From Takakia lepidozioides (Eukaryota; Streptophyta; Takakiopsida; Takakiales; Takakiaceae), in contig CM060731.1 of assembly GCA_030704615.1 (NCBI GenBank), positions 10,168,001 through 10,232,000 of the forward strand: 64,000 nt of DNA, written 5' to 3'. This document shows, piece by piece, positions 26,824 to 38,194 of the stretch. The notes beneath the pieces were generated by a model, which was not told the origin of the DNA, made no database searches, and worked only from the letters and a program-made list of their open reading frames with translations. The position numbers and the translations under genes were made by a program. Numbering within the stretch: position 1 is the first letter of the stretch; each line of letters starts with the position of its first letter.

Positions 26824-26986
26824 CCACTAGATAGCCCAGTGGTTAGGGTATAATACCACATCACTAGTGTTGAGAATTCAAAACTACACGTGTATGTTGG
26901 ATATCGCAAAGGTATTCATATCCTATCGAAAGGCAGTAGCCTTTTGGGTCAATTGACACCATAAGTTGAGCTTGCTTTGCAAAAGT
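26824..26986 (+). mobile_element. tRNA-derived SINE, copy 2
   Basis: Shares with copy 1 the blocks ccactagat-agcccagtggttagggt (A box), a degenerate B box (gttgagaattcaaaac), GTGTATGTTGGATATC and GCAGTAGCCTTTTGGGTC. It then ends near a short A-run (ttgctttgcaaaag). It is about half the length of copy 1, owing to a central deletion or to an expansion in the other copy. It lies in the opposite orientation to copy 1. Confidence 0.6.
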
Positions 26987-28614
26987 CCACATTTTTATTT
27001 TATTTTTTCAAAAGCAATAACTACAATAAAAATTGGTTTATAATCACACGGTACCTTCCAATCAAATATTTTCTCTCTTTTTTCGCGCTTTAGAATCTAA
27101 TATTGGAGATGTGGTGCTAAGTTGATCACTGCACCTATTTTTTATTATATATATATATATATATATAGAGTCAGTCTGCATTGCACTCATTACAAACTTC
27201 ATATCAGTTAGTACTATTGGAATTTGTTCATACCATGTATCATACTTTAACGATTTTGTATATCAGCGAGCATTAATACTTAAGTTTTTTAAAGTTACAG
27301 GTAGACTTGCATCTGGTATGAATAATGCAGTAATGTTTGTTTAGGACCTGATATGAACTTGATCAGTTTAGGGACTGGGGCACTCTATGCTTAGGGCATA
27401 TTGGGGCACCTAACTCCAAGCGAAAGAGTTCTTATGTTTCATACCAATAGGGTCGGGATCTTTGATACCATACTTAGAAATGGATTTAGTGGTCTTCGTC
27501 AATCTTAAGTGGTCAATGATTGACCATATACACCTTTAAACATGTGTACTAGACCAACACTCCATTGAATTCCAATGGGAAACATAAATTATGTCATTTG
27601 TAGAATTATTGATTATCAAATTCCATGGTAGAGTAATGTTTGTGTCTTCTAGTGTTACATGATTGTACAAATATCTGTCCGTTTCAACGTGGCAACGTGG
27701 CATCTATATACTTAATCCAAAATTTGTTTCAAACAATAATAAATATATGAAAATAACCAGACTCAATGACTCATTGTGACATATTAATAGACGTACATTA
27801 CAATGACAAAGAATTCCATTAGAGGATGGCCTACGTATAGACCAGTACCCATGCAGAGTTTGATTTAAACTGCAAAATTTATGAAATACATGTAGAATAC
27901 TCTATGTCATGAGCGCTTATAATATAATCACATATTCGCTATGAATATATGGTTTTTACTAGGATTTATTGGTCATAGCTCACAGTTATTATAGACAACA
28001 CTTTGAGCAAGAAATATCTTGATTACCTCCATGAAAATAATTTTATTCCAATGTCTATCATTTGTCGATTCTATAATTGAACAAAGATTGGATATAGCGG
28101 TCTTAGAAGATGAGGTAAAATATGGTTAATTGTATTTCAACTTGGATATTAATCTTGATACACCACCGTACCCGTCACGTTTGACTATATTGGCAATGTA
28201 TGAGTGGTGAGGATAAAAGTGTTATATACAGTAAAGTGCAACATTTTTTATATTATTTATTACAGATTTAATGGCATCTGCCATCGATTGATCACTTCAT
28301 CAGTTGTGAGGTTCAGCTTTCTCTCACACATACACACACACACTCTCTCTCCATTGATTCTCACTTGAGCTTCTATAGACGTTAGAAAACTTTTTATCTT
28401 AGTTCTAATAGAGAGTAGCATATTATGTAAACTTTTGTCCATGGGTGTTACGAGTTTCTTTCCTCTAAATCATCATTTTCCTCTCTCACCACTTTTAATA
28501 TGTAAAGGCAAGTTATTTCCGAATTGTGCATATTGACAACTTTATGATTGTGACAATAAGTCTATTGAGATTTGAGAAGTTAAAATTCTTTGTCAAAGCT
28601 CTATTGAGATATAG

Positions 28615-30487
28615 ATGGCGCTAATGAGTAATATTGATTGTACATGCATTGGATATTATGTGTCAACCAACAATAGTTTTGCTCTAGTGTCGAATTCTTC
28701 AACATCTAACATACAACGCCTCAAACTAGTGAGGTCCAAGTTATGTAAAGTGATTGCTTCAACTAATGGACGAGGTCCCACTGGTAGGACGCCTAAAGCA
28801 TCGTCAAGCGTATGTAATATTGTGGCAGACAGTGAAATTTCTCTTTTGACAGAAGCTATCACCAATGTCAATATTCCTCATACATGCTTGAACGGAAAAA
28901 AAACAGCTACCCATGGAATTTGTTATGCAACAACCCAACATTGTAGGTCGGTGTGGAAAGCCAAACCTCCCACAAGTTCAATTGCCAATCATAGATTTGG
29001 CAGGCCTGTGTGAAGGAGATAATGATGCTATTTTGCGTATTACTAACGAGATTGCTACCGCATCCAAGGACTGGGGATTCTTTAATGTTATCAATCACGG
29101 AATTTCCAAACGGATCTTAGATGCAACAGTGGCTTCCGCCTTTGGATTGTTTGCTCTTCCAAAAGAGCAAAAGATGAGGATTACAACGACTAATACGCAG
29201 TATTGGGGCTATGGGTGCGCTGAGTATTATCAATTGACAAACAAAGAATGGCGAGAAGGGTACAGCTTCAATGGACCACCAAAAACCAATTTCCGAGAGT
29301 TGGCTGAGAAGATGATGCCAGGACAAGAGGAAATTTCTTGGTAAGAAGGTTGCATGCAAATTTGCATCTAAGAACTTGAGTTTGAATTCGGCCTCTTCTA
29401 AAATTTAAGTCTATACCTATTACCTAGTATTAACATTGATTGGGTACGTCATTGAAAATGTGTTTCCTATAACAACCATGATCAAAATGGTCGCAATTTG
29501 AGTTAGTAATTTAGAGCACAGATGCATACCTATATGTCAATCTAATTCTATTCATTGAAACATTATATCATCGATTATGGCTTTATATATCATTTTATAT
29601 TATGATATGAATTTTTTGAGCTTATAAATATGACTTTAACAAAATTATTGATTGAACAATACATATAGTAGGGATACATATACTGACTATATTTCAAATG
29701 ATATATTGCATGAAATAATATATTAGATCACAATGATGGAGACAATTTGATAATTTGAATTTTGTGCTGAACAGTGAAGTGTGGGAAGAATTCAGTATGG
29801 CTGCAGAAAGTTTGGTTAGAGAGATGTCATCTCTTGTCATTACAGGCCTCGGACTGGATCATTCTCTTCCTCAATATGACAAGTTTTTGAGGAATACTTC
29901 GAGTATGGTGAAGCTCAACTACTATCCCCCATGCCCAAATCCAGATAAAAGCCTTGGATTTATTCCTCACACAGATGGCGACTCTCTCACCATTGTGTAC
30001 AATATAGATGAGCCCATTGGAGGCGGGCAGATTCAGTTGAAGGACGGTCGGTGGGTCGCAACCACACCTGTCAAAGACTCATTTACAGTGAATGTCGGAG
30101 ATATGTTTCAGGTGCAATAGTTCGTGAATACATACACCATTCTTTAGATATGTTTGTTGAATGTATATACTACTCAAGATGTAAATCATGCTGAAGATTG
30201 ACAATTTAATTTTTAAGCTCAACGTTGTTGAAAATTGATTACAGATATTGAGCAATGGCAAGTATGAAAGCACCATGCATCGGGCAGGAGTCAACATGAA
30301 GCAAGCATGGTTATCCGTGGTCTACTCTCTTACATTGGGAACAAAACCAACCGAGGTTCTTGATATAGTTGCTCCAGAGTTGGTGACTGAAGAAAATCCA
30401 CGCAAGTATCCTAGTGCCATAATTTATGAGGAATATCTTAAGACCAAGAAGACTGGACGAGCCCTACAAAAGATTCAGCTTTATTGA
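28615..30487 (+). CDS. 2OG-Fe(II) dioxygenase (DOXC type), possibly inactive
   Basis: Plant dioxygenase family that includes flavonoid, hormone and specialised-metabolism enzymes; the substrate cannot be told. Exons from ATG 28913: 28913-29340, 29775-30111 and 30245-30487, 335 residues. Exon 1 holds the DIOX_N domain (LPQVQLPIIDLAGL, DWGFFNVINHGI). Exon 2 has YYPPCPNPDKSLGFIPHTDG with the iron ligands H-x-D (HTD), and exon 3 has the distal His (MHRAG). The usual 2OG-binding Arg of R-x-S is Trp here (AWLS, codon 30308-30310). Upstream, 28615-28900 encodes a plausible N-terminal extension in another frame, and the two meet at an A8 run (28896-28903). One A fewer would make them continuous. So the locus is either a shorter gene starting at 28913 or a frameshifted copy. 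Confidence 0.8.
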
Positions 30488-32396
30488 TTTATCCCAAAGA
30501 ATAAGATGTGGCTTTCTTAAAAGAAGCGTCCTGACAGGCTACTTCATTCCAATGGGAAGTGGGACAAAACAAGAAAGACTCCAATTCATGTGTATTCTAA
30601 AACTTTCTTATTACTCGGCCACTCGGATTTGCGGCTACTGCCACTTTTTAGAGGTGGACCTATGTAAACAGGGTACCTATAGGACGAGCTCGGTATTTCC
30701 TAGTTTCCTTTTGTTGGTTATAATCTCCGAAAAACAAGTAAAAATGGTGGGGGGGGGCTGAGAGAACCAGCACTTGCTGCTGCTGTTCTCTGAGAGAGGT
30801 TTTGATTGAAATGGGTGTTTGGCTTTCGTAGGAGTGCCCTTCGACCATTAAATCCCATGCCCACTGCCTACAATAACCCACCTATTACAGCTGCAGGATA
30901 GCTATTTTTACTTCACTTAACTTCGCGCAGTGTCCCTACCTCTGCCTTCATGGCTTTCTTTACTGTACTGTACCAGGTTTATTTTTCCCGGTTTGTTACC
31001 TTCCTGTTTTATCAAATAAATTTAAGGGCCTGTGCCCTTTCTAACAAATAAAAAAATGAAAATGTGGCATCAGACACCATACTAGAAATAAACGGTGTTG
31101 TGCAATTTCTGATATTGATGGGGAATCCTTCATGCCCCTTAGCTGCCATGATTCATGAACTTGCAGACAATCTGCAGTCGATTGTGCAAGACTCAATCTG
31201 TCGTTTCAGTGCACCATCCAGCTATCTATTGTGATGTTGTAATGATGCATGCTAATACTATTTCCTTGTTGATACTATCTTCCCACAAATCTAAACCTAA
31301 TTGCTCAGGACTGTGACATGGTACATCAATCCATCCAACCATAAACACCCTTGGACAGAATGGGTCCTTGACAGTTTTTAGTGAGAAAGGAGTTCACTCT
31401 TTTGCAAGTCGGAACAGGAGCTGCTAAAAGGGTCAACAGTTGCCGGGAGCATCAGTCTCAACCCTCCTGACACTCCTTAACCTGCCTGGTGGAGGCTTCC
31501 TACCACTAGTCCGAAGTTGCTTACTTCTATGGATATGGCAGTGAGTGAAACAAAGGGAGAAAGGAAGAGAACACAATACCACATTTTGTCCATTATGAGG
31601 GATTAACAGGCCATTGAACCTATTAATACCCACCTTTCAGGACTATACCACACTCAGTACAGCCAGCCTTGATGCTCTAAATACTCCTGGACACTCATCG
31701 TAGTCAGCAGCGTATTACACTGATATATACAGCAAGGACTACCAGGACATCAGCATCGATCTTCCAACAGCTCTAAAAGATCAGATCCACTCAGAAGGAC
31801 CTTTCCCAGCTTGTATCCCTTCCTGATGCAAGTGCCTCCGACGGTAGAACCTTGTTTCCGTGACCTGAACCAAAAATAGTATATAATAAAATCTCGTTAC
31901 TGAGTGTCACGACATTTTTCAGCATCTACAGTTTATAAGCGAGAACTAGGAGGAAGAGGGAATGGTTGGTTGGTAGTGAAATCATGAAAACAGTTCTGTG
32001 GGTTCAAACAGACCAAGAGAGCGAGAGAAAGATAGAAGATTATTTCATCCATAGGACGCTCAGGGGCCTATCGAGCACAGCAGACATGGAGGGGAAAGTG
32101 AGGCGAACACATACCTGAAAATACAACAGTGAGCACGGGATCTCTCGCCACTTGCAAAGGCACCACGTCTGTGCCCCTCACACTCCTCAAAGAACTTGTG
32201 GTGCCTCTACATATTTCCTGTGGCTCAACACTCTGCTTGTCACTCGCTGAAGCCGTAATGTACTTCCCTTCCATCTTTCAAGAAATCAAAGAATTGTTCC
32301 CAGAAAAAGATAGGAATGAAACCTAGGATTTCTATTGGGCCCAGATGTAACCTGTAACTTGGATTACCATCCTTGTCATTTCTAAGATCAAATACC
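30488..32396. other. Intergenic, with a LINE-like tail
   Basis: No gene recognised. At 30990-31060 the plus strand reads ...atcaaataaatttaagggcctgtgccctttctaacaaataaaaaaa, which is similar in style to LINE 3' tails and may mark a retroposed fragment from about 30750. A G-run lies at 30751-30759. Confidence 0.4.
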
Positions 32397-34846
32397 TTAC
32401 CCCTTTTTCTCAGGCAGAACATCCTGGGTGACCCTCCAACTCTGCTGTTTTCGCCATCGAGGACCTATTGGATGGTTGAACTGATAGTTGAGCTTCCCTT
32501 TTTCTTTCCACATACCTGACTTCTGTCCTGCTTGTGTGAGACACCAAGACCCCGAAACGGCCACACGGCATGTAGTTGTTAAGCTACGCAAGAGCCACTG
32601 TAACTGATCAATGTCTATTGCAACTCTCTGGCTCTTTGCATAATTCATACACTCGCGAACAGAGAAACAGTTCTTCCATCCAAAGAGAAGGGCATACATA
32701 CGCATGCGTAAAGGCATGCTCCCTTCAGGCCAGGTCCCATGAATTTCATAATGGTTAATCCTTGCTGCATCGTAGTTGGCCAGTCAATATAGTAGAGGAG
32801 AGGGAAGGCCTCTAATATAGTTGCATATGGACGGGCAAACAAAAAATTAATGTTGTGCGACCCATGGGGTGTCACAGCAAAATCGGCCTCCGCAACTGCT
32901 CGCACCTGCAAGTCAGAAGAACGCAAGATGCTTTATGATCACACCAAACCATCGCCATGTTACTCATTCATCAAACGGAACTGACAGTGGGTTCATATCC
33001 AAGTCCATGACTGGGTCATCTTATCAAGACCTAGATTTTCCCCAAATCATCCAAGCTCATATGGGTGCTCACTAATCTGTGATAGAGAAACAGGCACACC
33101 GACACAACTTCCTGGAACTTTTCACAAACAAATGGAACCTGACATTGATTCGTGAAACAAGATGACTTTAGTAGGTGCTCCACTTACCTGCTCACAGAAA
33201 TCACCAACACCACTGGTCACAAGCTTCATGGGCAACATCAGCTCTCTCTCGAGCACTGCCTGTATCTCCAACATGTTGTCTATAGACCTGAATGGATCAG
33301 AGTTGGTTGAGAACAATATATCAAACAATTTGCTCACTTCAAATACCGTACATAATACTTCGAAAAAAAATGAGAGAGGCCACAACTGCCCTCTGTGAGG
33401 GAACATGCCCTCAAGTCTGCATTGTTTACTCCTCTTGCAAGACTCATGGTGTGAACAATTAAAAAGGGTGTTCACAGCAGTCGACAATGAGCCAAGAATA
33501 AGTTGTCACTGAAGAAAACATTAGGTGGTTTACAGCAACTTAACTAGCTCTTTTAGGGCCTTCAAAGAGATCAACTAAAATTTTCGGGTCCATTTGGATG
33601 TTTGTAAATCAGCATAACGACTAGATCGAATACATCAGGGATCCACTCAGCCATTGCATCATCCTACCTAGAGGAGTTGATGCGCTTCAACACCACAAGG
33701 TTGTTGATGGGTCGATCCGCATCTGTTGCTGGAATTTTACAGTGTGTCAGCACTCTGTTCCTCAGCCAATCGTTCGCCCCCACATTTGGCATGTAGCCGC
33801 CATTGGTCAGGCCTGAAAACACTATGGCATCTTCAAAGCATACTTGAGGTTGACCATGCTCCGGAACATCCATAAACTTCACCTTCATGTTCTTTTCAAA
33901 AACTTTGATCAGTCCCAGAGACCAGCGAGAGACAGTCTGGGGGTCCTCTGCTGCAAACCAATGCAAACTGGCATTTTTTAAACCGTATAGTTGATTTAAC
34001 AAAATTGCTGGTATAAGTTTTTCAGCTTCATGGTGTGGGTTTGGCCCTACGTTGGGTCCATCTGGCATTAGCTTCAAATCAGCCACCATTTGAGTGCCTA
34101 TTATCCATCGTGCCTCCCTTTCATGGCCGTGTCCACCTGCAAAAATCCGGCATCACCATTCCACACTCGAGATACACGTTCATGAAAGACACTAGGCATT
34201 CTCTGGTCACAGTCCTGCTGCAAATCCCTACAGATGGACAGCCCGTAGAAAACAGTCTGATTGCAGAATAAATTATAGTTATGATTCACAGTTGCTCACT
34301 CCCGGAACAAGATTAAGGAAACTTGCCTGTTGTCGGACGGTGAGCTCTCGAATCCCAACCAGGGCATCTGCCCCTCTTCACACGAAAACGTGCCCTCGGG
34401 ATCTGTGTGCGGAAGCGCATGATTTCTGGAAAAAGTCCCCCTGCATTCTTTACCTCTTCACTAAGAGGAGGCTGGTCCTCGCAAACCGTAACTTGCGAGT
34501 GAGATACACAAAGCCCTCGGACTCGAGGGAAGCATACCTTCCCACAGGCATCCGCACACACAGACCCCTCCTCTAAGACATAACCTTTCTCTCCCTCCGA
34601 GCATGCCGGGGGGGCCTTGATCATAAATAGAGGGGGAGGAAAAGAGAGCAGCCATTGCAGCAGAGGGAGGCCCACTACCAAAGAAAAGGCAAGCAGAAGA
34701 ACACATTGTCGGCTGCGGGACCTCTTACTCGATTTCGTCCGTTCCGAGCCTTTCTTTGAATTCCTCGTTCTCTCCAGCAAACCCATTACGCGACATTTCT
34801 CCTCCTCCACCCCTACATCTTCCTCAACCACGGACCTCTTCCCCAA
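32397..34846 (-). CDS. GT61 glycosyltransferase, one frameshift
   Basis: Golgi type II membrane glycosyltransferase of CAZy family GT61 (O-glycan or xylan type transferases; donor unknown). Exons: 34327-34846, 33668-34136, 33188-33287 and 32397-32905. Exon 1 has a basic tail and one membrane span (CVLLLAFSLVVGLPLLQWLL), and ends with a GC donor (ACAG|gcaagt). Exon 2 has VCFEDAIVF and ends VVLKRINSSR, exon 3 is SIDNMLEIQAVLERELMLPM, and exon 4 has the GT61 motif AVTPHGSHNINF and later ALLFGWKNCFSVRECMNYAK. Exons 1-4 join in phase. Within exon 4 the frame changes near 32760, between DWPTTMQQ and INHYEIHGTWPEGS, which are adjacent in the family. That is a 1-nt loss, through true decay or assembly error. 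The C terminus runs about 45 residues beyond the usual end. The pair with USB1 is divergent. Confidence 0.82.
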
Positions 34847-35603
34847 TCTCCCATCCTCCTTAAAACTCCCATCTTCCTTCGTCCCTCACCCACCCAGTCG
34901 CTCTCTCTCAGTCCTCATCTGTGCTTTCTTGCTCAGCTGGCCATGCCAGAATCTCACACGTGCTCTATATATACCTTTTTATTTTTTTCCCCTCTATTTT
35001 CCAAGAAACTAAAAAGGGAAACAAAAGGACATAAACATTTGAGAGTTTTCTACTGGTGCAGTCTCTATATTTTGAATGTTTCAGTTTTATTTTTAACTAT
35101 TTCTATTTTTGAATTATTAGATTCTGAAAAACAACGGTACGTACGACGTACGGTACCTGCTAGTACAGGTGGACGGACAGTCGAATATTTCCTTTAGTCA
35201 AAGTGTTGGTCGCTAACCCTAATGTAGCCCCCGTTGTAAACCTAATTGCCAAGAGCTTGGAAGCGCTGCTTCATGAGATCACCATTTGTATGCATGATTG
35301 AAGATGAAGATGACTGATGAGGCGTAGCATTTGAGAATTCCTTTTTGAGAAGGTCTGGAAAATTGGAAGGAAGGAAGGAAGGAAGGAAGGATGGAAGAAT
35401 GTCTGTTTCGACACCATTTCGATGACTCTTGAGACTCCAAATTGTCCCAGCAAAGATCTCATGAGTATCACAACACTGAAAGTTCCAGATTTTTCCAGTT
35501 TGCGGGGTTAACAATCAGGATTTGCGGCAGGGAGTTTGTATGAGATGACATTGAAAGCTTGAGAGTGATAGTCATCCATGCACCTTTGTAGAGGAGGGAC
35601 GCC
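34847..35603. promoter_or_regulatory. Shared intergenic region of GT61 and USB1
   Basis: About 757 bp between two divergent start codons. It contains a pyrimidine-rich leader for GT61 (34790-34960 on the plus strand), AT-rich sequence and a GGAA microsatellite (about 35367-35391). A candidate TATATATA lies at 34966-34973. Confidence 0.45.
35367..35391. repeat. GGAA microsatellite
   Basis: Six uninterrupted ggaa units, followed by a degenerate ggatgga. It lies about 210 bp upstream of the USB1 start codon, where it could affect promoter activity. Confidence 0.8.
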
Positions 35604-38194
35604 ATGGATGCCTTGCAGCTCTACGCTTCTGATTCGGACTCTGATAACGATCCCAACGGTAATGAAGCCGAAGCCTCTGGAGGTGCGTTGCAGAATGCGG
35701 GTTTAGCCCAAAATACGGACGGGCGTGCTGCGGAGTGCTTTTCTTTGATTGGCACAAGCTCAGCGACTGTTACTTTGCCTCCGCCTCCACCCCCGTCGGA
35801 TCTCCTGAGTTCCTTCCCGGATCTAGGTGTGATGATGTTCTGACAATGACGTATTATGCTTTTCTCATACTAAGATAGATTGGGGTTGGAGGTTTCATGT
35901 TATTTTGTGCTAAGGCTAGTGCATTCTATTTGAACCGGTACCTTAGTCTTTGAACGATACCCCGGTTGATACTCTGTTCAAATCTTTGATCTAAGTTTTA
36001 TCAGCAGGAACAAAGAAAAGGGGTGCAGAGGTGCATGGAGGACGAGTACGGAGCTTTGGCCATGTTGAAGGCAACTATGCGCTCCATATCTATATTCCTG
36101 GTCAGTGTAGGTCTCCTTCTGGCCCTTTTTGGGCCGTTTCAGCCTCTCTAACCTTGTATTTCAAATGTCTCTTCATTTTGGCCCCTTGCTCTGTGTCTCT
36201 CCCTCCCCTAGGTCTTGTTTCCAGTCTCACAATACTTGGACACAGTCATCTGCAGCCAGCAGTTCATTGGTTGCAATCTACTTACATGGTGACTTGTTGG
36301 CAGTGGCATTGCCAACTATAGTACGGGACAAGCTAGCACCCCTCCTGAAAAAGGCATGCACACTTTTACCAGGCTTGCTGTCCATGGAGGATGATGTGGT
36401 TCCACTGGTTTCAATACCTGAGAAAGGTATCATTCCAGGCTCACTAATTGTTTGGGGTCACGAAGGTTGAAGTTTGGTAGATGGTTGGAAAGGTATATGT
36501 GTGTCTGAGCAAGTGTTGTAAATATTAACAGCTGCAGCTTCAGCCTGTTTTACTCTTTTCCTGTTAGAATACTGGGAAATCGTTAAGTCTGTCCTGCAAT
36601 TGACAAGTTTTCGTATCTTACCCAGGGGTCAAATTGGCAAGTCAGTACCATATAAGCCTTGGCCGTACAGTCCCTATTCGCATTCACCAGATTGAAACCA
36701 TTGTCCCCATGCTTCGTCAGAAATTTGGGAGTCAGAAACGGTGTGCATTCTCTTCTCTTGCTCTGCTGCCGTTTATTGTGTGCATTTCATAGCCGTCTGT
36801 GGGATGGTCCGTTCAGTGAACTAGTCTGTATAAACAGAGGGCAAGAGATTTTGACAATCTCTGGCTTCCAGGATCTCAGTAGAGGAATTGTGAGGGTTGA
36901 ATGAAATCTGGCCATGACCTGGTGCAAAGCTACGTAATGGAGGTAGCTGATGACAATGCGGTATCCTTGTTACACTGCACTTGCTCTATCTTTGAGCCCG
37001 GGGCCTAGAAAGACAGAATAGGTTGGGACTTGAGACTTCTTTCAAAAGGAGGTGCAACTTTGTCATTTGGCTATGTTTTATTGTTTAGCTGAACAGATTC
37101 TGGATGGAATTTGGGCGCTGGGAAGCCTTCATCAACGATGAGCGCACTCGTTCCTTTCTGTGTCTTGAAATTGTGGGTGTTGGCACCTCCGAGGTACTTG
37201 TTGGATTGTCGGCAAAAGAACGTCTGACCCCAGACTTACGAAGCGAGTAAAGGAGGGGATATACAATGTGATGTGCATTGTTTTCTCGTTTAGAAACTGT
37301 GGGTACATTCATGCTGTATTGTGAGCCGTGTGGCTGGGTCCACTTTGAAAAGGCAGTGAGAAGTGGGATTCAGAACTAGTGCTCGATCCAGAATTGGTAC
37401 TTATGCATGAAAGTCACTCGTCTCATTTCATGTATAAAGTTTCTTGCCTTTGCAGTAGACTCAAATACACTTCTGAAACCGTGGAGCATCACAGCTTTCA
37501 TACACTTTTAAGCCACAGAAACAGTCAGTTTGGAGAGGACAGTTTAGTCATATTGGTGTTCTTATGATTCTCAAGGTATCCCAGCTGGCAGGACTCAGTG
37601 TTCACCAGGAAGCAGGGCTGTCCTAGTTTGGAGGATTTCGAGGGAACAATCTTTGATCCACAGAGGGTGAATTACCAGTGAAGGAACGAGAAGTAGGCAT
37701 TCCCTTCCTGGTCAATTGAGTGCCCCACTGATGTAATGCTCAATTCTCTATTTCTTGCAGATACGAAAGCAAGTATCTCTTGTGAATGAGGTTTACAAAT
37801 TGCATAATCTCCCTGCTTTTTATAAAGTAAGGGCTCTCTCACACTTTTGTCATTCTTTTCATTTTGCAAGGTCAATGGTAGCTGCTGTCTATGGCAAATC
37901 GTAGTCATGCTTGGTGCTACTCATCTGGTCATCTTTAAGGAGTTGCTTGGAGTTCGAAGTGCTAAGTATGTTCTCTTCTTGCAGAACCCTCGGCCGCACA
38001 TTTCTTTGGCTTGGGCCCTGGGTGATACCATGGAGCCTCTTAGGAATGCTGCAATTCAGGTCAACAACATCATGGGAAACCAGGAGCATGGAAGTGGGCT
38101 AAGAGGTGAGCAATGTCTATGGTCTTCACAGACCAGAAGAGTTGAGTGCAAGATTGGCCAGAAAGTCTACTCCATATGGACTGCCAACCCTTAA
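35604..38194 (+). CDS. USB1: U6 snRNA 3'-exoribonuclease USB1
   Basis: USB1 trims the 3' oligo(U) tail of U6 snRNA and leaves a protected end, in the nucleus (family knowledge). Seven exons read in phase: 35604-35826, 36008-36100, 36304-36426, 36626-36740, 37097-37193, 37761-37826 and 37985-38194, in all 927 nt and 308 residues. The N terminus is acidic and proline-rich (DSDSDND, LPPPPPPSD). The domain starts at GGRVRSFGHVEGNYALHIYI. Both catalytic H-x-S motifs of the 2H phosphoesterase fold are present: YHISLGRT (exon 4) and RPHISLAWALGD (exon 7). The C terminus RRVECKIGQKVYSIW is conserved. Length matches plant orthologues and there are no breaks. Exon 7 reads through a possible donor (AGAG|gtgagc, near 38105). 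It is divergent from the GT61 gene. Confidence 0.94.

Larger units (their letters stand above)
23864..28600. other. AT-rich intergenic DNA
   Basis: About 4.7 kb with no gene recognised. It contains a C-run near 23996-24008, an (AT)n run at about 27148-27168, a CA/CT-rich run near 28325-28352 and two SINE copies listed separately. All frames are short. Confidence 0.5.

Noticed and set aside
34101-34289. Possible extra GT61 exon (TVFYGLSICRDLQQDCDQRM)
   Set aside because: Exon 1 (phase 1) joins directly and in frame to the exon at 34136. Including this piece breaks the frame.
34617-35012. 131-codon plus-strand frame
   Set aside because: It lies opposite the GT61 first exon and leader. It is Ser/Pro/Phe-rich because it is antisense to a purine-rich exon.
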